This document shows positions 15,817 to 24,341 of a stretch of DNA of 64,000 nucleotides, piece after piece. Numbering within the stretch: position 1 is the first letter of the stretch; each line of letters begins with the position of its first letter. A program made the position numbers and the translations under genes. A model generated the notes under the pieces. The model was not told the origin of the DNA. It saw only the letters and a list, made by a program, of their open reading frames with translations, and searched no databases. The stretch lies in the NCBI RefSeq assembly GCF_016464705.1, contig NZ_JAEHOB010000014.1, positions 62,001 through 126,000 on the forward strand, read 5' to 3'. The stretch is from Qaidamihabitans albus. Its GTDB lineage: Bacteria > Actinomycetota > Actinomycetes > Mycobacteriales > Pseudonocardiaceae.

Positions 15817-17013
15817 TTATCGCAGGGATGCCAGGAATCCTCCGACGCGGCGAGCGAGTCCGGGGCGGGGTCCTTCGTCGGGGCGACGTTGTGCCACGAG
15901 GTGGTATGCCTGGAGCCGGTTCGTGTGGAAGGCGTGCGCGCCTCCCCAGAGGAACACGCGGAAGGCGCGGTATGTCTTTTCGCCCCACCGTTGGATGATG
16001 CGTTCGCGGTGCTGTTCGAGCCGCTGCGCCCAGTGGGTGATGGTCAGTTCGTAGTCGTGGGTTTCGCGCCGGACGTCGACGACGTCGAAGCCGTGAAAGA
16101 GCAGCTCCTGCAGCATCTGTTGCAGACAGAGGAACGTGTGATGCCCGGTCCAGGTGAACGCCCGGGTCACTGGACTCATCGCGAACTTTTCCTTCGTCGC
16201 CGAGGCGTCCATGTAGAGCCGGCCGCCGGGTTTGAGTACCCGCCACAGCTGTTGGCAGAACTTGATGTAGTTCGGGATGTGTTCGATAACCCCGTAGATC
16301 ACGACGTGGTCGAAGGGTTCGTCAGTGGTGAAGTCGAGGAAATCGCCGAGCACGACGTCGACGGAGAGGTCTTTGCGCTGGGCGAGGTCACGGATGTAGG
16401 CGGCCGATTCTTCCACGAGCGTGATGCTGGTGACGTGCACGCCTCGGGGACTGCAGTATTCAGCGACGCCGCCCCAGCCGCCGCCAATGTCGAGCAGGCG
16501 CATCCCCGGCTGCAGGCCCAGCGCCTGCCACATACTTTCCAGCTTGTGCTCGGCAGCTTCCTCGAGGGTTTCGGTGTCGTCGTGGAAGAGACAGTGCGAG
16601 TAGAACCGGTACCGCTGGTCGACGAAGGTGAGGTAGAAGTCGTCGCCGAGCGTGTAGTGATCCTGGATCGCGGATTGGTTGGCTTTCTGCGGCGAGGTCA
16701 GAAACAGGGTCGCGGCGAACTTCACCATGTCCGCGATCGGCATGCCGACGGCGAGTTCGTCCCGCAGCGCCAGTACTGCCCACATGTCGCCGTCGATGTC
16801 GAGCTCGCCGGCGATGTAGGCTTTCCCGATCGCCCATTGGCTCAGCCCGGTCTGCACGGCTTGCTCGCTGTGGAACACCACGCGAAACTCGGTCGGCCCG
16901 GGAGCTGTCCGCAGTGTGTGGCCATCGGGGAATTCGACCTCGCACCGGGCACCCACCCGTTGCAGGAACTCGACGATGGCCGACGTCGGCGCCGCTTCGG
17001 TTGCCGTGCTCAT
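15817..17013 (-). CDS. Cyclopropane-fatty-acyl-phospholipid synthase-family methyltransferase
   Basis: A 398-residue SAM-dependent methyltransferase of the CfaS family. The N-terminal lipid-binding domain (SQWAIGKAYIAGELDIDGDM) precedes the linker DHYTLGDDFYLTFVD, the SAM motif LLDIGGGWGGVAEYC and the downstream YGVIEHIPNY and LKPGGRLYMD strands. Such enzymes methylate or cyclopropanate the double bond of membrane phospholipid acyl chains. I prefer the ATG at 17013 (GTGAGA 8 bases upstream) to the ATG at 17022. It follows the thioesterase and CarF-like genes by 31 bp, and both neighbours also act on acyl lipids. The product could be a methyl-branched or cyclopropane chain. Confidence 0.9.
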   Translation of the reverse strand: MSTATEAAPTSAIVEFLQRVGARCEVEFPDGHTLRTAPGPTEFRVVFHSEQAVQTGLSQWAIGKAYIAGELDIDGDMWAVLALRDELAVGMPIADMVKFAATLFLTSPQKANQSAIQDHYTLGDDFYLTFVDQRYRFYSHCLFHDDTETLEEAAEHKLESMWQALGLQPGMRLLDIGGGWGGVAEYCSPRGVHVTSITLVEESAAYIRDLAQRKDLSVDVVLGDFLDFTTDEPFDHVVIYGVIEHIPNYIKFCQQLWRVLKPGGRLYMDASATKEKFAMSPVTRAFTWTGHHTFLCLQQMLQELLFHGFDVVDVRRETHDYELTITHWAQRLEQHRERIIQRWGEKTYRAFRVFLWGGAHAFHTNRLQAYHLVAQRRPDEGPRPGLARRVGGFLASLR

Positions 17014-17043
17014 CCGGGGCATCTCACTTCGGGCGACGCGGTG

Positions 17044-17844
17044 TCATCGGTCGGCGACGAGCAGAGTTTGCGCGCTCGCTCCGGTGAGGCCTTGATCGTC
17101 GTAGACCTCGGCGGCAGCCCAACCCGCTCCGCGTGCGGAATACTGCGCGGTGGCGTCGAAGCCGATCCACTCACCGACGGGCTCACGCAACAGCCGCACG
17201 GTCAGGTCCACGTTCGGGAAGGCATATCGAGCGGGATCCAGGGCAGCTGCGGCACCGCTGACCGAGTCGGCAGCGACCACCAGCCGCTGCATCGGCGACG
17301 GTTCCCGGTCATCGACGAGGGGGTGGCGCATGCGCAGCCACACGAACGCCGGACCTGGATCGCGCCACCCACCCTTGGCGAAGCGCCACTCCATGGCGGT
17401 GTGATAGCCCTCCTCGTGCGGAATGTCGAAGAACGGCGTGTCGGTGCCGGTCAGGTCTTCGGGTCGCGGCATGGGTGTGTCCTCACCCAGGGCCGAAGCC
17501 GCCTCCGGTAGTGACACGTCGGCCTGAGAAAAGCGCCAAGCGGTGCAACTCAACAGGATCGTTCCGTCCACTGTAGAAAGCTCACCGCCGACGAGTTCCG
17601 TCCGGCGACCACCGCGGATCGACTCGATCCGGACTCGCACTCGCTCGACCGGCACCGGTCGTTGAATCTCGACCTTCAGACGGGCGGTGAACCGCTCGTC
17701 ACCGGCGTATTGCCGCTCGATCGCGTCGACGAGCAGCGCGGTGGGCGGGCCCGCGTGCTGAATGCGCGGATCCCACGGCCCACAGGTCGCCGTCGTCGGC
17801 TCGAATACGTCGCTGCCCTCGGCATGGTAGAAACAATCGGTCAC
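17044..17844 (-). CDS. Acyl-CoA thioesterase, double-hotdog (TesB-like) family
   Basis: A 266-residue protein with the architecture of actinobacterial TesB-like/acyl-CoA thioesterases. The N-terminal hotdog has HAGPPTALLVDAIER, where family members have the G-G/P-x-x-A helix. The second hotdog has PVGEWIGFDATAQYSARGAG and the final SGLA-type segment YDDQGLTGASAQTLLV. The GTG at 17844 lies in a GTGA overlap with the CarF-like gene, with AAAGG upstream. It should hydrolyse acyl-CoA or acyl-ACP. In this operon it may supply or recycle fatty acids for the lipid modification performed by its neighbours. Confidence 0.85.
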   Translation of the reverse strand: MTDCFYHAEGSDVFEPTTATCGPWDPRIQHAGPPTALLVDAIERQYAGDERFTARLKVEIQRPVPVERVRVRIESIRGGRRTELVGGELSTVDGTILLSCTAWRFSQADVSLPEAASALGEDTPMPRPEDLTGTDTPFFDIPHEEGYHTAMEWRFAKGGWRDPGPAFVWLRMRHPLVDDREPSPMQRLVVAADSVSGAAAALDPARYAFPNVDLTVRLLREPVGEWIGFDATAQYSARGAGWAAAEVYDDQGLTGASAQTLLVADR

Positions 17845-18680
17845 TGTTGCTGCCTTTCTCTGTCGGTCCGGTCCTGGACCGGCCGCCCGAAAGCCCGCCG
17901 CCAGCCCCGGTCGTCGATGCGCGGTGAGTTCCCTGTCCAGGCAGCGACGAGCCGTTCCAAGGCGCGAAACAGCCCCAGGCGACCAAGTGTGCGGTCTGCC
18001 CATCCATTGACGATGCAGTAGTGGGTGTCGTGCTCGGCCCGATGGTGCTTCATATGGTGTGCAGGCGTAAGTACCAGACCGAGGCGTTGCAGTGCCCGCA
18101 CAGCCCAGCCGGGCGCGAAATTGTGCCCGAGCTTGTGCAACTCGAGCGAGAACGAGGCACCCAGCGACGCAACCACCCCACCAACGACCATCCCAACAGC
18201 CACCGGCGCGGGAGCTGTGGTCAGTGTGGCCAGCAGCCACGTTGCGGAGACGACGGCGAGCCCGAACCATGACAGGATGCCGAACTCATGAGTCCAGCGG
18301 TACTTGAAAATCTGCTGGGGATAGACATGATGCTCGCGCACGATCAGCACGATGCGACGCACGGCCCGCACATTCTCGTTGAACCACGTGTCCAACGCCC
18401 AGTGCAACACCCCGCTAACGAGGTCGGCGACGAACCATCCGCCGACGACGAATACGAGGACGACCGGGACGGTCACTCCGCTGACTGGAACATTCACGGT
18501 CGTGACGACAATTGCTGCCGCACATACCGTGATGTTCGCGACAGCCCCCGTCACGTGCACCAGCAGTTCCGACGTACGGAACGCTCCGGCATCGAAAAGC
18601 GCGGCCTGAGGCGTGAGGAGGTGTGCCGCAGCAGACTTGGGCAGAACAACGGGGCCAACTTCTTCACCCCGGGGCGCCAT
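17841..18680 (-). CDS. CarF/TMEM189-type plasmanylethanolamine desaturase-like protein
   Basis: A 279-residue membrane protein of the lipid desaturase family (Kua/TMEM189/CarF). It has hydrophobic segments at about residues 48-67, 70-90, 133-153 and 158-178. Its histidine set is full: His93 (HWALDTW), His117-118 (REHHVYP), His131, His182 and His186 (HKLGHN), His208-209, 212-213 and 217-220. In Myxococcus CarF and human TMEM189 this pattern binds di-iron and introduces the vinyl-ether bond of plasmalogens using O2. The ATG at 18680 has AAGGAG 8 bases upstream. It is the first gene of the three-gene lipid operon. Desaturation of another ether or acyl lipid is the alternative. Confidence 0.88.
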   Translation of the reverse strand: MAPRGEEVGPVVLPKSAAAHLLTPQAALFDAGAFRTSELLVHVTGAVANITVCAAAIVVTTVNVPVSGVTVPVVLVFVVGGWFVADLVSGVLHWALDTWFNENVRAVRRIVLIVREHHVYPQQIFKYRWTHEFGILSWFGLAVVSATWLLATLTTAPAPVAVGMVVGGVVASLGASFSLELHKLGHNFAPGWAVRALQRLGLVLTPAHHMKHHRAEHDTHYCIVNGWADRTLGRLGLFRALERLVAAWTGNSPRIDDRGWRRAFGRPVQDRTDRERQQQ

Positions 18681-18785
18681 GACGAGACTCCTTACACCGC
18701 TCTATTCTCCAGTAAATCAGGGACCCAGCCGGCAGCGCAACGCAGCGCATCCGCACAATTACAAATATCGATGGACCGTTCGGGA
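18681..18785 (-). promoter_or_regulatory. Probable promoter region of the CarF-like lipid operon
   Basis: A short AT-rich stretch (for example ATTACAAATATC near 18758) directly upstream of the desaturase start, unusual in this GC-rich window. It is placed where the operon promoter must lie, because the neighbouring remnant at 18786 and beyond is not a working gene. No exact -35/-10 pair is claimed. Confidence 0.4.
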
Positions 18786-19763
18786 TCAGGCTGAGTACCG
18801 CTCAATGAGTCGTCTTTCGTCGCGTGAAGGCATAGCGGGCCGCGTCGTCGTGGACGGGATGGCTGGGACGGATATCGCCCCGCGCATGACCAGCCTCGGA
18901 CACGCTCGTTTGCGGGCTGGTGACCGCTTCCCTACCGGCGCGGCGGCAGTGGTTCGTCGAGGAGACCTTCCAGACCAGTCTGCTGAGGTTCGACGAAATC
19001 TCCGCCGAGCTGGTTGGCGGCGGCCGGTGACGGCACCGATATCAACGTCCTCGCCTTTCACCAGTGCAAGCCATTGGACAACGGCCTGGCTGTCGAACTC
19101 GGCGCGTTCGTCCCCGCGAGCGGAAGGAACTGGTCGGCCGAGCGCCTTGCTGTCCCGGTCCGGGCGGTCCACGAAGAACGCCTCCATCGAGAGCGTGTCG
19201 GCGCAGACAGGCACCAGGTGGCCCGACAGGTTCGGGTTGACCACCCGCGCCGTGTTCTGGTCCACCACCGTGTGCTCCATCAGCGCGAAGCCGATGCCCC
19301 AGGTCACGCCGCCGATCACCGGACCGCGCGCGGTCCGGTGGTTGAGCACCCGGCCGGGGTCGTATGCGGCCACCACCCGGCTCACCCGCAACGCGCCGAG
19401 CCTCGGCCGGATCCGGACCTCCACGAACACCGTGCCGAACGAGTGCCTCGCCGTGTTCTGCACGCTCCCGCTCACCTCGACGGGGCGGCCGTGGCGGGAC
19501 ATGATGCCGGAGTAGCTTTCCCTGCGGTCACGGTCGCCGCGGACGAACAGGTACCCGCGCTCGGCCACGACGTCCTCCGCGGGCACGCCGTGCAGCGGCG
19601 AACGCGGGTCGGCGACGGCGATCGCGACCACGGCGTCGCGCCCGCTCCGTGCCGCGTGGGACACCGGGCCGATCACGCTGGGCATCGTGGCCGCCACCGC
19701 GGCCAGTGACGCGGCCGGGAACCCCGTGTCGCCGAGCATGGCCCCCGGCTGACCCAGGAGCAC
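18786..19763 (-). pseudogene. Fragment of a molybdopterin-binding xanthine dehydrogenase/aldehyde oxidase large subunit
   Basis: Roughly 19137-19763 encodes about 209 residues matching the late part of XdhA/YagR-type large subunits: GDTGFPAASLAAVAATMPSV, FVEVRIRPRLGALRVSRVVA, GGVTWGIGFALMEHT and VNPNLSGHLVPVCADT. Similarity stops just before the conserved G-K-G-x-G-E loop whose Glu is catalytic. The N-terminal 450 or so residues and the small FAD and Fe-S subunits are absent. The frame stays open to 18786 through unrelated sequence. The fragment cannot be an active hydroxylase. It sits 50 bp downstream of the thiolase and may have been part of that catabolic operon. Confidence 0.75.
18896..19030 (+). 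pseudogene. C-terminal remnant of an unidentified gene
   Basis: A 45-codon plus-strand piece ending in a stop at 19028-19030. It encodes LPARRQWFVEETFQTSLLRF followed by a short DEIS-containing tail. Residue composition and codon bias look protein-like, and the piece ends cleanly, but a stop lies just upstream in frame and no N-terminus exists. It resembles the last helices of a TetR-type regulator. It lies on the opposite strand to the molybdenum hydroxylase remnant next to it, so at least two broken genes meet here. Confidence 0.35.
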
Positions 19764-19812
19764 GGCAGGGGCCGCGGAAGCCGGCGCGGTGGTTGAGTGT
19801 GACCGGCCGGCC

Positions 19813-21012
19813 TTACCCGGCCGCGAGGATGGTGATCACGCAGGACGCCGGTCCTGGCCCGAGGTGGCCGCCGACGTTGTGCGCAAGCCCGATCCTCGCG
19901 TGGTCGACCTGCCGTGGTCCGGCGCGCCCCCGCAGTTGGTCGACCAGCTCGACGATCTGCGCCAGTCCGGTCGCCCCGATCGGATGGCCTCGGGCCAGCA
20001 GCCCGCCGGACGGGTTGACCGGGCAGGTGCCACCGAGGTCGGTCCGGCCGTCCCGGAGCAGGGCCACGGCATCCCCGGGCCTCGCGAGACCGAGCTGCTC
20101 GCACGCGATCAGCTCCGCGGGTGCCGCGGCGTCGTGGACCTCGACCACGTCGAGGCCCTCCGGCCCGGTGCCCGACCGCGCGTAAGCCTCGGCAGCCGTG
20201 CGTTCCACCAGATCACCTGCGTCGTCGCCACTTCCCGACCCGGCGACCGAGGCCCGCACACGCACTCCGGCCAGGCCGCGACGGGCCGCCATTCCGGGCG
20301 CGCAGACTACGATCGCCGCCGCGCCGTCACCGATCGACGAGCACATCGGCCTGGTCAACGGCGGGACGATCGTGCGAGCCGCGAGCACCTCGTCGACCGA
20401 CAGTGGCGATCCCACCTGCGCCCGGGGGTTCCTGCTCCCGTTGCGGATCGCCTTGGCTGTGACGGCGGCGAGGTCCCGCGGTGTGGCCTCCGTCCGCTCC
20501 AGATAAACACGTGCCTGCTCGGCGTAGATCTCCATGAACACCGGGCGGGACCCTGCGGCCTCGGCCGCGCGTGGATCCAGTGCCACATCGAGCCCGGTCG
20601 CGAGCACCCTCGAGGCGAGGGTGCGATCCGGACCGGTCATCTTCTCCGCTCCGACCGCGACCGCCGCGCCGACCTGACCGGAACGCACCGCGAGGCACGC
20701 CAGGTGCAGGGCGCTCGAGCTCGAAGCGCACGCATTCTCCACATTGATCAGCGGCCTGCCCGCCAGCCGGGAACCGCCGAGCGACACCTGGCCACGGATC
20801 ATCTCCTGCCCGGTGAGCAGGCCGCCGGCGGCGTTGCCGAACACGACGAGACCCACCTCCTCGGGGCTCAGCCCGGACTCGTCCAGCGCCCGGTCGGCCG
20901 CCGCCACGGCGAGCTCCCGCAACGGCACCTCGGTGAACATGCCGAACCGGGTGCTCCCGGCTCCGATGATCACCGGGTCCGCTGCCGGGCTCGCCACCGG
21001 CCCGCCGTTCAC
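19813..21012 (-). CDS. Thiolase, SCP-x/lipid-transfer type acetyl-CoA acyltransferase
   Basis: A 399-residue thiolase-fold protein. VENACASSSSALHLA holds the nucleophilic Cys, and PVNPSGGLLARGHPIGATGL and GLAHNVGG are the C-terminal active-site loops. It fits the SCP-x-like group (no C-terminal Cys-x-G loop) that cleaves branched or steroid-like beta-ketoacyl-CoA, although some members act in condensation. The GTG at 21012 lies in a GTGA overlap with the enoyl-CoA hydratase gene. As the last intact gene of the operon beginning at 28796, it would perform the final C-C cleavage of a beta-oxidation-like sequence. Confidence 0.9.
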   Translation of the reverse strand: MNGGPVASPAADPVIIGAGSTRFGMFTEVPLRELAVAAADRALDESGLSPEEVGLVVFGNAAGGLLTGQEMIRGQVSLGGSRLAGRPLINVENACASSSSALHLACLAVRSGQVGAAVAVGAEKMTGPDRTLASRVLATGLDVALDPRAAEAAGSRPVFMEIYAEQARVYLERTEATPRDLAAVTAKAIRNGSRNPRAQVGSPLSVDEVLAARTIVPPLTRPMCSSIGDGAAAIVVCAPGMAARRGLAGVRVRASVAGSGSGDDAGDLVERTAAEAYARSGTGPEGLDVVEVHDAAAPAELIACEQLGLARPGDAVALLRDGRTDLGGTCPVNPSGGLLARGHPIGATGLAQIVELVDQLRGRAGPRQVDHARIGLAHNVGGHLGPGPASCVITILAAG

Positions 21013-21824
21013 GGTGCCGCCTTGCGAACCGAGAACCGCGCCAGTGATCCCGCGATGTCCACTCGGCGCCAATGCGTGGCGAACACCTCCAGCTCCCGGG
21101 CCAGCCCGTCCTCGGTCGTGAGCTCGTGACGGTCCAGCAACAGTCGCTTCATCGCCGCCCGTGCTTCCGGGCTGCCCGCGGAACCCGCCTTCTCGGCCGC
21201 CCGAGTCACCGCACCCTCGAAGTCGTTCTCCGGGGCGAGCTCGTACACGAACCCGGAGGCCACGAGATCCTCCGCGGGCAGCAACTCCCCCGTCAGCATC
21301 ATTCTGCGCGCGAGCGGCTCCCCCACCTTGCGCGGCAGGCGCACGCTCGAACCCGCCGCGGGCAGCAGGCCGTTGCGGATGTGGCCGTCGCCGACGAGCG
21401 TGCCGGCTCGAGCCACCACCAGATCACACACGAGCGCCAGTTCGAGCCCACCCCCGACCACGTGGCCGTGGACGGCGGCGACGACCGGTTTCGGCGCATG
21501 CTCGATCCTGGTGAAGCAGGTGGACACATCGCGCAGGAACCCGAACGGCTCACCGCCGTCCCGCACCACCTCGAGCAGATGAGCCAGGTCGGCACCGGCA
21601 CAGAAAGCCTTGCCCTCACCGGCGATCACGACGGCGGCCGTGTCCGGGTCGGACATGGCGTCACCCACCGCACGATCCAGCCGTTCCACCAGCGACGGCG
21701 TCAGCGCGTTGAGCCGCCGCGGCCGGTTGAGCCGCAACCAGCGAACCGAACCACGCTGCTCGATCAGCACCGGCGCAAGTTTATTCTCGACAAGGCGTGA
21801 GCGCCCGGTCCACGGGTCCATCAA
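21009..21824 (-). CDS. Enoyl-CoA hydratase/isomerase family protein
   Basis: A 271-residue crotonase-fold protein. GEGKAFCAGADLAHLL is the first oxyanion-hole segment and HGHVVGGGLELALVCD the second. LLPAAGSSVRLPRKVG is where hydratases carry the catalytic Glu pair; here the residues are Ala/Ser, so isomerase, lyase or hydrolase activity is equally possible. It is the second crotonase of the operon. The ATG at 21824 follows the ligase stop at 21868 by 43 bp. The stop is coupled to the thiolase start. Confidence 0.9.
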   Translation of the reverse strand: MMDPWTGRSRLVENKLAPVLIEQRGSVRWLRLNRPRRLNALTPSLVERLDRAVGDAMSDPDTAAVVIAGEGKAFCAGADLAHLLEVVRDGGEPFGFLRDVSTCFTRIEHAPKPVVAAVHGHVVGGGLELALVCDLVVARAGTLVGDGHIRNGLLPAAGSSVRLPRKVGEPLARRMMLTGELLPAEDLVASGFVYELAPENDFEGAVTRAAEKAGSAGSPEARAAMKRLLLDRHELTTEDGLARELEVFATHWRRVDIAGSLARFSVRKAAP

Positions 21825-21867
21825 GCGGCGCCCTTTCCATCTCCAAGCCCGTTGACGTCGGTGCGGC

Positions 21868-23427
21868 TCACGCTCGCGCCTGGCGAGCGGCCGCCGATGC
21901 GTACTGCTCGCGGACGACCCGCCGCAGGACCTTGCCGATCGGTGTCTTCGGAAGCTCGTCGGCGAAGCTGACGCCGGTCACCTTCCTCACGGAGCCGACC
22001 TTCTCCCGGGTCCATTGGATGAGTTCGTCCTCCGTCGCCCGAGCTCCATCGGCGAGTACGACCACGGCGTGGGGCGTCTCGCCCCACTTCGGATGGGACA
22101 CTCCGACCACGGCGGCCTCCGCGACGGCCGGGTGCGCGGCAAGTGCGTTCTCGAGCTCGATCGGCCAGATGTTGTACCCGCCCGAGATGATGGTGTCCTC
22201 CTTGCGGTCCGCGAGATACAGGAACCCGTCGTCGGAGAGCCATCCCATGTCCCGCGTCCGGACCCACCCGTCCGGGGTCATCCGTTGCGCGGTCGCCTCG
22301 GGAGCTCCCCAGATCTCGCGCATGCGGCCCGGGGTGCTGCCCGCGACCTCGCCTACCTCGCCGACCGGCAGCTCGTTGCCGTCGTCATCGAGGATCCTGA
22401 CGTCCGAGTTGGGCGTCGGCCTTCCCGCCGAACGCAACCGGCGCCGCTCGTGTTCGGGACCGTCGACTACGTGGTGCCGCGGCCCCAGGATGGTCAAGGG
22501 CAGCGCCTCGCTCTGGCCGTAGACCTGGTACATGATGTTGCCCCACACCTCGATGGCCTTTCTCAGCGTGGTCTCCGTCGCCGGCGCGGTGCCGTAGCCG
22601 ACGATCCGCAGGCTGGAAAGGTCCCGGGTGGCGGCATCGGGATGGTTGGTGACCATCTGGATCACGGTCGGCCCGACGATGGTTGTCGTCACCCGCTCCC
22701 GTTCCACCAGTTCCAGGAAGTCCGCGGCGTCGAAGGCGGGCATGACCACTGTCGACGCACCGACGGCGAGCAACGGCCACGAGATCATGCCCGCGGCATG
22801 GCTCAGCGGTCCCGCCGCCAGGTAACAGTCGTCCTCGTGGAAACCGCCGAGCACGAGCGCCATCTCGTTGCCCATGTCGGTCCAGCCGCGCACGGTGTGC
22901 AGGATGCCTTTCGGCAGGCCGGTCGTCCCCGCCGAGAACCGGATCACGTGCGGGTCGTCGTCGCGGAGGGCGACGCCCGGGGGCTCCGGTGCCGCTGCGC
23001 CCAGCAGCTCCTCGTAGTCGAGTGTGCCTTCCGGAGCCGTGCCGACGACGACGGTGACCCGCACACTGCCCATCCGCTCCAGCATCGGCGCGATCGCGGC
23101 GTAGTACTTCTCCTCGACGATCAGGGCGGTGGCGCCGGTCAGCCCGAGCAGGTACTCGTGCCGCTCGGGCACGTCATGGGTGTAGAGCGGGCAGCGGACG
23201 TATCCACCCAAAGCCAGACCCGCCACCTGTTCCAGCGTCTCGAACGCGTTGTCCCCGAGCAACGCCACCCGGTCGCCGGGTTCGACCCGCGCGTCCCGCA
23301 GCGCGTTGGCGAGCCTGCTCGCGCGCTCGAGCAGTTCCGCGTAACTCTGCCTGCGATCGCCGCAGACGACCGCGACGTTGTCCGGGTAGATTCGTGCGCT
23401 CTTGCGCAGCAGTGCCGCCGGATCCAT
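21868..23427 (-). CDS. Acyl-CoA synthetase (AMP-dependent ligase)
   Basis: A 519-residue ANL-superfamily ligase. The motifs follow in order: RFSAGTTGLPKGI (P-loop-like A3), YQVYGQSEALP (A5), GWVRTRDMGWLSDDG (A7) and YLADRKEDTIISGGYNIWP (A8). The C-terminal PKTPIGKVLRR holds the catalytic Lys. It activates a carboxylic acid to acyl-AMP and then acyl-CoA. The ATG at 23427 has a GGGGAG ribosome site 5-6 bases upstream and the gene follows the SMP-30 gene by 11 bp. With a second ligase at 26350-28020 the operon can activate two different acids, for example a substrate and a later intermediate. The substrate cannot be read from sequence. Confidence 0.92.
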   Translation of the reverse strand: MDPAALLRKSARIYPDNVAVVCGDRRQSYAELLERASRLANALRDARVEPGDRVALLGDNAFETLEQVAGLALGGYVRCPLYTHDVPERHEYLLGLTGATALIVEEKYYAAIAPMLERMGSVRVTVVVGTAPEGTLDYEELLGAAAPEPPGVALRDDDPHVIRFSAGTTGLPKGILHTVRGWTDMGNEMALVLGGFHEDDCYLAAGPLSHAAGMISWPLLAVGASTVVMPAFDAADFLELVERERVTTTIVGPTVIQMVTNHPDAATRDLSSLRIVGYGTAPATETTLRKAIEVWGNIMYQVYGQSEALPLTILGPRHHVVDGPEHERRRLRSAGRPTPNSDVRILDDDGNELPVGEVGEVAGSTPGRMREIWGAPEATAQRMTPDGWVRTRDMGWLSDDGFLYLADRKEDTIISGGYNIWPIELENALAAHPAVAEAAVVGVSHPKWGETPHAVVVLADGARATEDELIQWTREKVGSVRKVTGVSFADELPKTPIGKVLRRVVREQYASAAARQARA

Positions 23428-23438
23428 GTCGTCTCCCC

Positions 23439-24341
23439 TCAGGGCCTGCCGCCGTGCGGAACGTCGACTCGGGTGGTCAGCAGCACACCCTCGCCCCGGT
23501 TGCCACCTTGAGCCGCGGCGAAGAAGTCGGGCGCGGCGCACAGCAGTAGCGTCCTGCCGTCCTCGCCACCGAGGGCGCAGGCGAAGATGTCCTGGCCGTG
23601 GGGCGAGACGACCTCGTCGACGATGCCGCCCTCCGGGGAGATGCGCACACAGCGTTGCCGTAAGGGGTCCGCGACCCAGACGTGGTCCTCGGCGTCCGCC
23701 GCGGCGCCGTCCGGGACGAGTGCGGCGGCCGCGAACATGTCCTCGGTCGAGCCGGGTGCGGGAGCCTCGCCGACCTGGGCGTGGACCCGGCGGTCGGTGA
23801 GCGAACCGTCGTCGCTGATCGTGAACGCGGTCAACCTGCTGGCGAACGACTCGCCGATGACCAGGGTCCGCTCGTCGGTGCCGATGACCATGCCGTTGGG
23901 GCACCACAGGTCCTCGGCCGCGACCGTGACGGTGCCATCCGGGTCGACCCGGAACACCGGCCCCGTCCTCGGTTGCTCGCCTTCGGCGATGGCGAAGCCG
24001 ATCGTGCCGACGAAGGCCCGGCCCTTCTCGTCCACCACCATGTCGTTGAGGTCGGTCTTGCACGACGAGGACAGGTCGGCGTGCACGGACACGCTGCCGT
24101 CCGGGTCACGCCGCAGCAGGAGGCGATCCTGCATCGAGACGACCAGCAGCGAGCCGTCCGGAAGCCAGCCGAGGCCCGACGGATGATGCTCGACCCGCAT
24201 GACGTCCTCGCCGCGGCCGCCGGTGTCGTACGTTCGCACGGTGGACTCGAAGATGTCCGACACCCACCAGCGCCCCTCATGCCAGCGCGCGCCCTCGAAG
24301 TAGGTGCCGCCGCCTGCCAGCTTCTCAACCGTCCTCGCCAC
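23439..24341 (-). CDS. SMP-30/gluconolactonase-family beta-propeller hydrolase
   Basis: A 300-residue six-bladed propeller of the SMP-30/gluconolactonase/LRE family. YFEGARWHEGRWWVSDI carries the metal-binding Glu of blade 1, KTDLNDMVVDEKGRAFVG the Asn/Asp pair, WCPNGMVIG the Asn ligand, and VWVADPLRQ lies on a later blade. Such enzymes open lactone rings with a divalent metal. It overlaps the crotonase gene upstream (24325-24341) and precedes a CoA ligase. A sensible role is lactone opening to a hydroxy acid that the ligase then activates; this is inference from gene order. Confidence 0.88.
   Translation of the reverse strand: MARTVEKLAGGGTYFEGARWHEGRWWVSDIFESTVRTYDTGGRGEDVMRVEHHPSGLGWLPDGSLLVVSMQDRLLLRRDPDGSVSVHADLSSSCKTDLNDMVVDEKGRAFVGTIGFAIAEGEQPRTGPVFRVDPDGTVTVAAEDLWCPNGMVIGTDERTLVIGESFASRLTAFTISDDGSLTDRRVHAQVGEAPAPGSTEDMFAAAALVPDGAAADAEDHVWVADPLRQRCVRISPEGGIVDEVVSPHGQDIFACALGGEDGRTLLLCAAPDFFAAAQGGNRGEGVLLTTRVDVPHGGRP

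Noticed and set aside
15652-17511. 619-codon plus-strand frame across the Cfa-like and thioesterase genes
   Set aside because: The minus strand holds clear SAM-methyltransferase and hotdog motifs across the same bases; the plus frame has none.
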